The notes beneath the pieces were generated by a model. It searched no databases. It was not told where the DNA came from and saw nothing but the letters and a program-made list of their open reading frames with translations. The position numbers and the translations under genes are program-made. DNA of 38,857 nucleotides from SCRA01 sp035533275 (GTDB lineage Bacteria; Vulcanimicrobiota; Vulcanimicrobiia; Vulcanimicrobiales; SCRA01): NCBI GenBank assembly GCA_035533275.1, contig DATLUD010000004.1, positions 1-38,857 on the forward strand. Reading direction: 5' to 3'. Positions 1 through 6,880 of the stretch are shown one piece after another; position 1 is the stretch's first letter, and every line of letters starts with the position of its first letter.

Positions 1-1
1 C

Positions 2-397
2 CCGCAGTCTGCGCTGGCCGGTCGGCGGGCCGATGCTTCGGTGAGCGCGACCATCGTCGACGTCCACACGAGCCGGCCGTTGGCGGGCGCCCACGTCAGC
101 GCGTACGGCGCGAGCGCGCGCCCCTTCGAGCAGGCAACCTCCGGGAGCAACGGCGAGGTCACCCTGAAGGACCTCGAGGTCGGGCAGTATCGCTTGCGGA
201 TCGAGAAGCCCGGCTACCAGACGATGGCGTACACGCTCGAGGTGCGCTCCCACGAACGCGACCAGTCCGCAGGGCGCTTGGTGCTCTACCCCGTGGGCGA
301 CCGGGCGCTCCCGCGGAGCGTCAGCGGCGTCGAGTGCGGGCACCCGATGCGCCCCGACCGCACGGCCAACGTGTACGTCGTCTGTTCGGGGGGCTGA
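2..397 (+). CDS. carboxypeptidase regulatory-like domain protein, 5' end outside window
   Basis: The frame is open from the first bases of the window, so the start is probably upstream; a GTG at 41 is the first internal start but has no clear ribosome site. The visible ~118 residues contain a typical carboxypeptidase-regulatory / CNA-B-like beta-sandwich: a segment on variation of a theme ('TSRPLAGAHVSAYG'), a Gly/Asn turn, 'GEVTLKDLEVGQYRLRIEKPGYQ', then a short tail with two Cys (in 'ECGHP' and 'VVCSGG'). Such domains usually act as extracytoplasmic binding or stalk modules in surface or transported proteins. No enzymatic motif is seen. The product beyond this domain cannot be named because the N-terminus is missing. 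Confidence 0.6.
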   Translation, partial: PQSALAGRRADASVSATIVDVHTSRPLAGAHVSAYGASARPFEQATSGSNGEVTLKDLEVGQYRLRIEKPGYQTMAYTLEVRSHERDQSAGRLVLYPVGDRALPRSVSGVECGHPMRPDRTANVYVVCSGG

Positions 398-424
398 CGC
401 GCATTGAACGTTTGACGTAGCGAA

Positions 425-516
425 GGGGCGTCTCGTTCACGTTTTGGCCAGGAATCGAGTGACGCGACGCCCCACCGCTCTGCAAACGGCGCGTTGAATC
501 CGAACAGCGTTAACGC
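425..516. promoter_or_regulatory. inverted repeats upstream of amt
   Basis: The 178-bp gap before the ammonium transporter holds two symmetric elements. GGGGCGTC at 425-432 pairs perfectly with GACGCCCC at 466-473. A perfect 10-bp palindrome GCGTTAACGC lies at 507-516, about 60 bp before the amt start codon. The first could be a terminator for the upstream gene (no T-run follows). The palindrome is placed where an operator could be. I looked for a sigma-54 GG-N10-GC element, expected for nitrogen-controlled amt genes, and did not find a convincing one. Confidence 0.3.
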
Positions 517-575
517 GAGGGCGAATGCCGGTCGCCCGGTGATCTTGGTAGCATCGCCTCCATAAGGAGGAGCCG

Positions 576-1829
576 ATGCATCCCAAGATCGATTCCGGGG
601 ATACCGCCTGGTTATTGGCCTCGGCCGCGCTCGTCATGATCATGACGCCGGCCTTGGGGTTCTTCTACGGCGGACTGGTCCGGCGCAAAAACGTTCTCTC
701 GACGATCATGCACAGTTTCTTCATTCTGTGCCTGATCAGCGTGCAGTGGGTCCTGTGGGGCTACTCGCTCGCCTTCGGCCCCGACTTCCACGGCTGGGGC
801 ATCATCGGCGATCTCTCGTGGGTGGGCCTCAACACCGTGGGCATGACGGCCAACCCCGACTACGGGGCCACCGTTCCGCAGTTGGCCTACATGGCGTTCC
901 AGATGATGTTCGCGGTCATCACGCCCGCGCTGATCACCGGCGCGTTCGCCGAGCGCAAGCGCTTCAAGGCCTTCGTGATCTTCAGCCTCTTGTGGGCCAC
1001 GTTCGTCTACGATCCCGTCGCCCACTGGGTGTGGGGCCATGGCGGCTGGCTGGGCTCCAAGCTGGGAGCGCTCGACTTCGCGGGCGGCACGGTCGTCCAC
1101 ATCACCAGCGGCGTCTCCGCCCTGGTGGCGGCGATGGTGCTGGGCAAGCGCATCGAGCTGCAGCGCGGTGAGTCGCACCCCGAGGATCCCTACGACGCCA
1201 CGATGACCATCCTCGGCGCCAGCCTGCTGTGGTTCGGATGGTTCGGCTTCAACGCCGGCAGCGCGATCACGTCGGGAGGCTTGGCGGCCAACGCTTGGGT
1301 GGTCACCAACACGGCCACCGCGATGGCTGCGCTGACCTGGATGACCATCTCGTGGTTCCACAAGGGGACGCCCAGCGTTCTCGGCGCGACGGCGGGCGCC
1401 GTCGCCGGCCTGGTCGCGATCACGCCGGCCTCCGGCTATGTGACCACGCCGGCTTCCATCCTGATCGGCCTGGGTGCCGGCATCGTCTGCTACGTCTGCG
1501 TCCAGCTGATGAAGCGCAGCGGCGTGGACGACGTTCTCGACGTCTTCGCGGTGCACGGCATGGGCGGCGTCTGGGGCGCCCTGGCCACGGGTCTCTTCGC
1601 CACCGTGGCGATCAACTCGGGCGCGGCCAACGGCCTGTTCTACGGCAACCCCAAGCAGCTCCTGATCCAGGCGATCGCCGTCGCCGCGTCGTTCATCTAC
1701 TCCGGCGTGATGACGTTCATCATCCTCAAGGTGGTCAACGTCTTCGTCCCGCTCCGCGTGAGCGAGCAGGAAGAGGCGATGGGCCTCGACCTCACCCAGC
1801 ACCGTGAGGCTCTCGCCGGCACCCCGTAG
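576..1829 (+). CDS. amt: ammonium transporter (Amt/MEP/Rh family)
   Basis: A 417-residue polytopic membrane protein that conducts ammonium/ammonia into the cell. Hallmarks seen: N-terminal 'TPALGFFYGGLVRRKN', the first pore-lining His in 'DPVAHWVWGHGGWL', and the second in 'VHGMGGVWGALATG', giving the twin-His pore; about eleven hydrophobic segments follow the family pattern. The length is normal for bacterial Amt without a long signal peptide. The start is set by a strong AAGGAGG at 564-570, five bases before ATG. Amt genes are usually paired with a PII gene (glnK/glnB); none lies on either side here, so regulation by PII would need a gene elsewhere. The C-terminal tail is short ('SEQEEAMGLDLTQHREAL'), with the conserved Gly-Leu-Asp region that contacts PII in homologues. 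Confidence 0.95.
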   Translation: MHPKIDSGDTAWLLASAALVMIMTPALGFFYGGLVRRKNVLSTIMHSFFILCLISVQWVLWGYSLAFGPDFHGWGIIGDLSWVGLNTVGMTANPDYGATVPQLAYMAFQMMFAVITPALITGAFAERKRFKAFVIFSLLWATFVYDPVAHWVWGHGGWLGSKLGALDFAGGTVVHITSGVSALVAAMVLGKRIELQRGESHPEDPYDATMTILGASLLWFGWFGFNAGSAITSGGLAANAWVVTNTATAMAALTWMTISWFHKGTPSVLGATAGAVAGLVAITPASGYVTTPASILIGLGAGIVCYVCVQLMKRSGVDDVLDVFAVHGMGGVWGALATGLFATVAINSGAANGLFYGNPKQLLIQAIAVAASFIYSGVMTFIILKVVNVFVPLRVSEQEEAMGLDLTQHREALAGTP

Positions 1830-2020
1830 CGCCGTACCGGAGGGTGGGGCTAGGCGGTCCTGGCTCCACTCTTCCGACATGCGAGAATACGGGGCGCAAC
1901 GTCGCCGGAATCGAGCACCGTATCGACCATCGATGAGCCAAAGGCCACTCACGTTTTGTCACCCGTCCAATGCCGGCGGTCATCAGCCGCCCTATACTGA
2001 GTACAGTCAAGGAGGTTCGC

Positions 2021-2152
2021 ATGGAGATGCTCGTCGCTAGTCTGGTCTCGTTCGCAGCCTTGGTCGTCGCGTGGATGATCCTCCCCGCGGTTCCCCGAGC
2101 CCAAAAAGGGCACCAGTCGGTCGCCGGGATCTCTTCGGACCTCGCGGCATAA
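2021..2152 (+). CDS. 43-residue single-pass membrane peptide
   Basis: This short gene has a perfect Shine-Dalgarno (AAGGAGG, 2009-2015) five bases before ATG 2021, which is the main reason to believe it; a longer in-frame ATG at 1970 has no such site. The product begins 'MEMLVASLVSFAALVVAWMILP', one hydrophobic helix of about 20 residues, followed by a polar tail ending in 'SDLAA'. A TATACT hexamer at 1993-1998 could serve as a -10 element, but no -35 hexamer is present at the right distance. A GC-rich hairpin follows the stop (2195-2224), consistent with a separate small transcript. No family is recognised. Confidence 0.55.
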   Translation: MEMLVASLVSFAALVVAWMILPAVPRAQKGHQSVAGISSDLAA

Positions 2153-2194
2153 GGTTAAGCTCGGGATCTTCTCTCAAATTGGTCGAAACCGGCG

Positions 2195-2224
2195 GAGGTC
2201 CGCGCCTGGAGAGGCGCGGGCCTT
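2195..2224 (+). terminator. hairpin terminator after the 43-aa peptide gene
   Basis: Bases 2195-2207 pair with 2212-2224 in a 13-bp stem (core CCGCGCCT/AGGCGCGG is perfect, with two G-T pairs further out) closed by a GGAG tetraloop. The T-tract is weak (CTTCGTCGTT), so this is a terminator-like hairpin, possibly partial, between the small gene and sixA. Confidence 0.5.
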
Positions 2225-2245
2225 CGTCGTTCAGAAGGCCAACGC

Positions 2246-2725
2246 ATGGAGCTGTACATCCTGCGCCACGGCGATGCCGGGGAGCGCGACCCGGCCCGCT
2301 GGCCTGACGACGCCCAGCGGCCGCTCTCCCGCGAGGGACGGATGCGCATGGAGCGTGCCGGCAAGGCCTTCCGGCGGCTCGGCCTGCGCTTTGACGTCGC
2401 CCTCTCCAGCCCGTACGTCCGAGCCCTGGAGACGGCACAGGCCGCTCTGCCGCGGGCCACGATCCTCAAGACCGAGAGCTTGACCCCAGGGGCGGATCCC
2501 GATCGCGTCTTGGAGGAGCTGGCCACGCTCGACGGCGACGCTGTGATCATCGTCAGTCACGAGCCGCTCTGCGGGCTGCTCGTGGCGCGCTCCGCGGCCC
2601 CCAACGGCCTGCGGCTCCGGTTCGGCAAAGGCGCGCTCTGCCGCATCGATCTCTCCCGCCCGCAGGCGGGAGCAGGGACGCTGCGCTGGGTCATTCCCGC
2701 CCGCGCCTGGGACGAGATCGGCTAG
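2246..2725 (+). CDS. sixA: SixA-type phosphohistidine phosphatase (histidine phosphatase superfamily)
   Basis: A 159-residue one-domain member of the histidine phosphatase (phosphoglycerate-mutase-like) superfamily. The catalytic 'LRHGDA' motif is at residues 6-11, its His being the phospho-acceptor; 'LSSPYVRALETA' is the conserved SSPxxRAxETA element, and 'IIVSHEP' near residue 105 carries the second catalytic His. The size and RHG context fit SixA, which in E. coli removes phosphate from His-phosphorylated transfer proteins; the substrate here is unknown and other small phosphatases of the superfamily look alike. The start ATG has AGAAGG eight bases upstream. It is convergent with the damaged gene at 2740-3750; its TAG stop lies in a CTAG palindrome shared by both strands. 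Confidence 0.8.
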   Translation: MELYILRHGDAGERDPARWPDDAQRPLSREGRMRMERAGKAFRRLGLRFDVALSSPYVRALETAQAALPRATILKTESLTPGADPDRVLEELATLDGDAVIIVSHEPLCGLLVARSAAPNGLRLRFGKGALCRIDLSRPQAGAGTLRWVIPARAWDEIG

Positions 2726-2739
2726 GGAGCGCGAAAACC

Positions 2740-3750
2740 TGGTCCGCTTGCCGTAGTTGCTGAACCTCAGGAACATGCGGTCGGCGCGGTAGTCGAAGGT
2801 GACGTCGAAGCGGCGGATCACGTCGTAGCCGATCAGGCCGGCCACGGTCCGAAACGCCGAGAACCCGCGATAGCCCTCCATGCCGGCGGTGAGCATGCCG
2901 TAGAACTTCAGCGGCCCAAGATCGATCTCGGGGAGATTGCCCAGCGTCGCACCCTCCGAGCCGCCGACGCCGGCGAAGCCCGCCTCGAGCCCCGTCTGGA
3001 TGATGCCGGGATTCTCGTTGAAGAACCTGGCTGCGACGGGCGCCGCAAGTCGGCGTCGGTCAGCGGCGCGTTCCACGCGAACGATGTGACGGTGGTGGTG
3101 ACGGTGCCTTCGGTCTCGGTCGTGGGGACCATCACGCCGTCGATGCGCCGGTAGCCGGCATACGTCGTGACGTCGTCGTCGCCTCCCGGCTCGATGACGG
3201 TCTCGTCGATGAGCGCGGTCTTCGCGTTGAAGAAGATGTCAGCGGGTGAGCCGGACGGGGGATGGATGCGCACCACGTCCTCCGTGGCGGTCGTCTTCAC
3301 GAGACGGGGACGGAGCGCCGGGCCGTAGGCCTCGGCCCGAATGACGCCTTCGGTCACCTGAAAGGGGCGGTCGAAGCCGAGGATGTCGACGACGTTGCCG
3401 TTGCCGAGCGTGCGCCAGAAGCCGCCGTCGAACCCCTTCTCGTACCTCGACCCGTGCTGTGTGACGGCGAGGCGGTAGTATGCTCCGGCCACGTCGACCA
3501 CGCCGGTGGCCGTGCGCTTGGCGCCGTGGCCGCCTGTCCACGACTCGGTGAAGCGCTCGACGAACGGCTTAGCTTTGCCGTCCGAGAGCGAGTAGCCCAC
3601 GGCGGCCTCGTGCCTGGCGAAGATCTGGAGGGGGTCGGGGACAGCGGCTGCCGGGGCGGGAGCGGCGGCCGATACGGTCGCCGTCGAGGGCGCTAAGAGA
3701 ATCAAGCCGGCGCTCAGAGTCGCCGCCAATGCTGCATAAAGAGAACGCAT
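2740..3750 (-). pseudogene. retropepsin-like aspartyl protease family gene, frameshifted and lacking the catalytic segment
   Basis: Read from ATG 3750 downwards, the first frame gives a signal peptide ('SLYAALAATLSAGLILLAP') and an N-terminal domain seen in exported retropepsin-like proteins, running to 'NAPLTDADLRRP' near 3045. Homology-like sequence then continues in another frame ('FFNENPGIIQTGLEAGF', 'GLIGYDVIRRFDVTFDYRAD'), the usual C-terminal part of a retropepsin fold. The segment expected between them, with the catalytic D-T/S-G, is absent from all frames. So there is a frame change plus a deletion at about 3030-3050. The second frame also has no stop of its own and stays open antisense through sixA; a stop in the neighbouring frame sits at 2723-2725, hinting at a second lesion. 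An assembly error is the alternative to real decay. Confidence 0.6.
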
Positions 3751-3871
3751 CGTGCAGAGACACCCTTTCTGCGTTGAGAGTTCTCGAGCGCCGTTGGTCG
3801 GAGCGGAGGCGAGGTCCTTCCCCGTCAGAGAGGATGGCCGCGCCGAGCGAAGCGAACCCCTAGCGTGCCGT

Positions 3872-3947
3872 GGGCGATTAGCTCAGCTGGGAGAGCGCCT
3901 CCCTTACAAGGAGGATGTCGGCGGTTCGAGCCCGTCATCGCCCACCA
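3872..3947 (+). tRNA. tRNA-Val, anticodon TAC
   Basis: A complete cloverleaf: acceptor GGGCGAT (3872-3878) with ATCGCCC (3937-3943), D-stem GCTC/GAGC, anticodon stem CCTCC/GGAGG around loop CTTACAA with TAC at 3905-3907, T-stem GGCGG/CCGTC around TTCGAGC, discriminator A, and an encoded CCA at 3945-3947. It reads GUA and, with wobble, other Val codons. Confidence 0.97.
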
Positions 3948-3953
3948 ACGTCA

Positions 3954-3985
3954 AAGCCCCGGCCCGCAAGGGATCGGGGCTTCTT
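3954..3985 (+). terminator. intrinsic terminator of tRNA-Val
   Basis: AAGCCCCG (3954-3961) pairs with CGGGGCTT (3975-3982), followed by CTT; it lies seven bases after the CCA end of the tRNA, as expected for its transcript end. Confidence 0.7.
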
Positions 3986-4043
3986 GCTCGTCTTGCTTGG
4001 CGACCGCGAACTGAGCGCCGTGTCCCAATGCGTGTCCCCGTTC

Positions 4044-4811
4044 TCAGCCCGAGGGCGGCGGTGCCGCTCCGTCAGGAGCAACTGCGGTGTTCGCGCGCGG
4101 CTTCCGCGGTCGCACGCGCGCGTTGGCTCGCTTGATCTGTGCCTCAGCCAACTCCACCGTTTCCGGATCCCAGCAGCGCTTGAGAGCGCGAGCGAGACCC
4201 TCGTTGTCGATCGCGAGGCCGGTGGCCGCTTTGATCTGCCGACGTGCCGCCTTCAGCACGCTCGGCTCGAGAAGAGCAGCCAAGAGGTTCGAGGGTGACA
4301 GTTTGGCCTCGCGCTCGAAGTAGTCGTCCAACTCCTTGCGCTGCATTGCGCGCTTTCCGAGGAGATAGAGCAGCGACGCCACCTCGTCGAGGTCGTCGTC
4401 GACGAGGTTGACGTCGAGCACGAGAGTGTGCTGGACGCCGCTGGCGTCGGCGGAGATCCTATAGGCCTGCCATTCATTGCCGTTCGTTACCAGGCACCAG
4501 GGGATACCCTCGGTCGCTGCATAGTTTGCCCCCTGGTAGACGTGCGTCTCCTTGAGCTTGATCGACATCGGCTTCGCCTCGATGAAGAAGCGTACTGTGC
4601 CGTCTACCTTCACGGCGAAGTCGACGCGATGAGCCTGCACGGGGTATTCGCGGGCGACATCGTGGAACGGGTCGTAGCCGAGAGCATCCGTCAAGACCGA
4701 GAGAACGCGAACGCACGTATCGCCTTCGGAGAGCTGCAGCGAGCGCGATTCGCGCAGGATAGGAAGCAAGCGCTTGAGAGCGCTCTTGACGTAATCGACA
4801 GTGACGACCAC
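4044..4811 (-). CDS. stand-alone HsdR N-terminal (type I restriction R subunit, nuclease-domain) protein
   Basis: A predicted 255-residue protein resembling only the N-terminal domain of type I restriction endonuclease R subunits. Seen: 'LTDALGYDPFHDVAREYPV', then 'HRVDFAVKVDGTVRFFIEAK', giving the D-(X)n-ExK core of a PD-(D/E)XK nuclease fold, and 'QGANYAATEGIPWCLVTNGNEW', the typical follow-on strand-helix part. There is no helicase domain and no hsdM or hsdS nearby, so it is not a working type I system by itself; such single-domain proteins are widespread and of unknown role. GTG 4811 is chosen because the family begins about 45 residues before 'LGYD' and homology stops there; longer in-frame starts lie antisense within the amidohydrolase and permease genes. 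The C-terminus is basic and Pro-rich. Its start lies about 13 bp from the truncated end of an amidohydrolase, so its promoter would lie in that fragment. Confidence 0.7.
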   Translation of the reverse strand: MVVTVDYVKSALKRLLPILRESRSLQLSEGDTCVRVLSVLTDALGYDPFHDVAREYPVQAHRVDFAVKVDGTVRFFIEAKPMSIKLKETHVYQGANYAATEGIPWCLVTNGNEWQAYRISADASGVQHTLVLDVNLVDDDLDEVASLLYLLGKRAMQRKELDDYFEREAKLSPSNLLAALLEPSVLKAARRQIKAATGLAIDNEGLARALKRCWDPETVELAEAQIKRANARVRPRKPRANTAVAPDGAAPPPSG

Positions 4812-4823
4812 GACTCCCGCACT

Positions 4824-5888
4824 CCCGCGCCGCTGGCGTTGGCAGCGGAGTTGACGAGCTACGCCGCGATTCGCGGCGCCGTCAATGCGCGCGCCACTCT
4901 CGACGCGGGATACACGACGGTTCGCGACTGCGGCGCGCACGAGTACGAGAACGTGGCCGTGGCCAAGGCGGTGCGCGCCGGACTGATCGCCGGCCCGCGC
5001 ATCATGGCCGCGGGGCCTTGGCTCAGCATCAGCGGACGGCACGAGTACGCGCGCTGGCGCCCCGAGATCAGCGTTCGCTTTCCGGGGCGCGTCGACAGCC
5101 CGGATGACGCGCGCCGCGTCGTCCGCGAGGTGGTCTATCATGGCGCCGACTTCATCAAGCTGCGCGCGACCGGCAACGTCCACACGGAGGGCACGGACCC
5201 TTCGCAGGCGGAGCTGACGGTGGCCGAGATGCGCGCGGCGGTGGAGACCGCGCACGACAAGGGCGTTCGCGTCGCGTCGCATGCGCACGGCCTGGCCGGT
5301 GTCAAGAACTCCCTCATGGCGGGCGTCGACACGATCGAGCATGGCAGCTTTCTGGACGAGCGGGCCGTCGAGATGTTCCTCGAGCGTGACGCCTACCTCG
5401 TTCCGACGCTCTCGTTCGTGAAGAACATGATGGCGGCGAGCGCCAACGCGCCGAAGTTCGCGTTGGAGAAGGCCCGTGCCGTCCGGGATGCGCAGATGCG
5501 CAGCTTCCAGATGGCGCTCGAGGCGGGCGTGCGAATCGCGGCCGGCTCGGATGCGGGGATGCTGCACACCCATCACGGAGACAACGCCGACGAGCTTCAC
5601 CATCTCGTGGAAGCCGGCATGAGCCCGTCTCGAGCGTTGCTCGCGGCCACGCGCTTCGCCGCCGAGGCCATCGGCTTGGACAAGGAGATCGGCTCGATCG
5701 CCGTGGGACAGTTCGCCGATCTGGTGGCGGTGGGCAAGAATCCGCTCCCGGAGATCGACTCGTTGTCCGACCACGACAACATCCGTCTCATCGTCCGCAA
5801 CGGCGAGGTCCACTATCACGCCGGCCAGCTGAGCGGGCGCGTGGAGAACGGCGGACGGCCGAGCGTCCGCGCGGACCATACGACGTAA
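4824..5888 (+). pseudogene. imidazolonepropionase-like amidohydrolase, N-terminus missing
   Basis: From 'PLALAAELTSYAAIRGA' onward this is a metal-dependent amidohydrolase related to imidazolonepropionase and Xaa-Pro dipeptidases: 'LDAGYTTVRDCG', 'HGADFIKLRATG' (candidate metal-bridging Lys), 'VASHAHG' and 'DTIEHGSF' (metal-binding His), 'IAAGSDAGM' (catalytic Asp), and the C-terminal 'IGSIAVGQFADLVAV' strand region. About 65-75 residues normally found before this point are absent, including the N-terminal beta strands and the HxH metal-binding motif. The frame stays open upstream to 4428, but that part is the antisense of the HsdR-N gene and has no amidohydrolase features. Without HxH the binuclear site cannot form, so I treat it as a 5'-truncated remnant. 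It ends 39 bp before the ABC permease. Confidence 0.7.
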
Positions 5889-5927
5889 GCGCTCCGACCC
5901 CCGGGTCGCGGCAGCATCGGTGAGGGC

Positions 5928-6773
5928 ATGATCACACGCAACGAAACACAGACCGGACCCGCCGGGCAGATCCCCGCGGGCGCCCGCGGCGCGACGCAGC
6001 GCCAAGTTCGCGACGACCATTCGCTCACGGTATCGGCCGCCTCGATCGTCGGCGTCCTTGCGGCCTGGTCGATCGGGAGCGTCCTGCTGCACTCCAAGGT
6101 GCTGCTGCCGTCCCCGATCGACGTGGCAGTTGCCGCGTGGACCATCGCCGTGGGCTCGTTCCAGGGGTCGTCGCTCTGGACGGACATCTGGGTCAGCACG
6201 GTGCGCGTGCTCACCGGGTACTTCATCGGCGTGCTGTTGGGTCTCGCGCTCGGCTTCGGCATCGCGACAAACACGCTGACCAAGGCAATCACCGACCCGA
6301 TTCTGGAGCTCTTGCGCCCGATACCGCCGTTGGCTTGGATCCCACTGTTGGTGGTGTGGTTCGGCATCGGGGAGCTGCCCAAGATCTTGCTGTTGATCAT
6401 GGCGGCCACGCCCCTGATGGCCATCGCGACGGCCGGCGCGATCGACGGCGTCCGGAAAGACCTCAAGCTGTCGGCGCAAAGCCTCGGCGCGAACGGCTGG
6501 CAGGTTCTCCTCTACGTGGTACTTCCGGCGTCTCTGCCCGGCATCTTGACGGGCGCGCGGCTGGCGACGGCGGCGTGTTGGAGCTCGCTCGTCGCCGTGG
6601 AGATGATCGCCGCGGAGAGCGGGCTGGGCTGGCTCATCTGGCAGGCCAGCAACTACCTGCAGACGTCGATCGTCTTCGTGGGCATCGTGCTGATCGCGAC
6701 GATCGCGCTCGTCTTCGACCGCGGCCTGCGCATGCTCGAGTCGCGTTTGGTACCGTGGAGAGGAAGAGTCTAA
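5928..6773 (+). CDS. ABC transporter permease, SsuC/TauC/NrtB family
   Basis: A 281-residue inner-membrane permease of the taurine/sulfonate/nitrate (BPD_transp_1) class. A ~45-residue polar N-terminus precedes about six membrane helices; 'LLPSPIDVAVAAW', 'ELLRPIPPLAWIPLLVVWFG' and 'GELPKILLL' are characteristic of this subfamily, and the EAA coupling loop to the ATPase is visible in 'AQSLGANGWQVLLYVVLPASLPGI'. Substrate cannot be told from the permease. The matching ATPase and periplasmic binding protein genes are not on either side, so it is an isolated component next to the truncated amidohydrolase, and may be another remnant of a disrupted locus. GAGGG lies just before the ATG. Confidence 0.85.
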   Translation: MITRNETQTGPAGQIPAGARGATQRQVRDDHSLTVSAASIVGVLAAWSIGSVLLHSKVLLPSPIDVAVAAWTIAVGSFQGSSLWTDIWVSTVRVLTGYFIGVLLGLALGFGIATNTLTKAITDPILELLRPIPPLAWIPLLVVWFGIGELPKILLLIMAATPLMAIATAGAIDGVRKDLKLSAQSLGANGWQVLLYVVLPASLPGILTGARLATAACWSSLVAVEMIAAESGLGWLIWQASNYLQTSIVFVGIVLIATIALVFDRGLRMLESRLVPWRGRV

Positions 6774-6801
6774 AGACGGCTCGCCGTCGCGGGACATGAA
6801 A

Positions 6802-6872
6802 GCGGCCGAGGCCCCGCGACGAACCTCGACCGCTGATCGCCCCTAGGCCGGGTCGCCACGCGGCACCCGGCC
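6802..6872. terminator. two hairpins between convergent permease and porin genes
   Basis: GCGGCCGAGG at 6802-6811 pairs with CCTCGACCGC at 6824-6833 (one mismatch), and GGCCGGGT at 6846-6853 pairs perfectly with ACCCGGCC at 6865-6872. They lie just past the two convergent stop codons, one near each gene, where terminators are expected. Neither has a T-run, so Rho-independent function is uncertain. Confidence 0.5.
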
Positions 6873-6880
6873 CAGGACGG

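Noticed and set aside
425..570. Sigma-54 promoter for amt
   Set aside because: Looked for GG-N10-GC in the leader and found no acceptable match.
612..1952. 446-codon frame antisense to amt
   Set aside because: Composition (Arg, Asp, His, Gly) is that of an antisense shadow; amt has complete family motifs.
3872..3947. Attachment site of an integrated element at tRNA-Val
   Set aside because: No integrase gene and no repeat of the tRNA 3' end was found within the window; kept only as a hypothesis for the damaged region.
4044..4811. A type I restriction-modification system
   Set aside because: Only an HsdR-N-like domain is present; no helicase part, hsdM or hsdS lies in the window.
4428..4823. 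N-terminal extension of the amidohydrolase frame
   Set aside because: It is antisense to the HsdR-N gene, shows no amidohydrolase strand or HxH motif, and is better explained as accidental open frame.
4812..6797. Upstream extension of the HsdR-N frame
   Set aside because: Residues are Arg/His/Asp/Gln-rich antisense translation of the amidohydrolase and permease genes.
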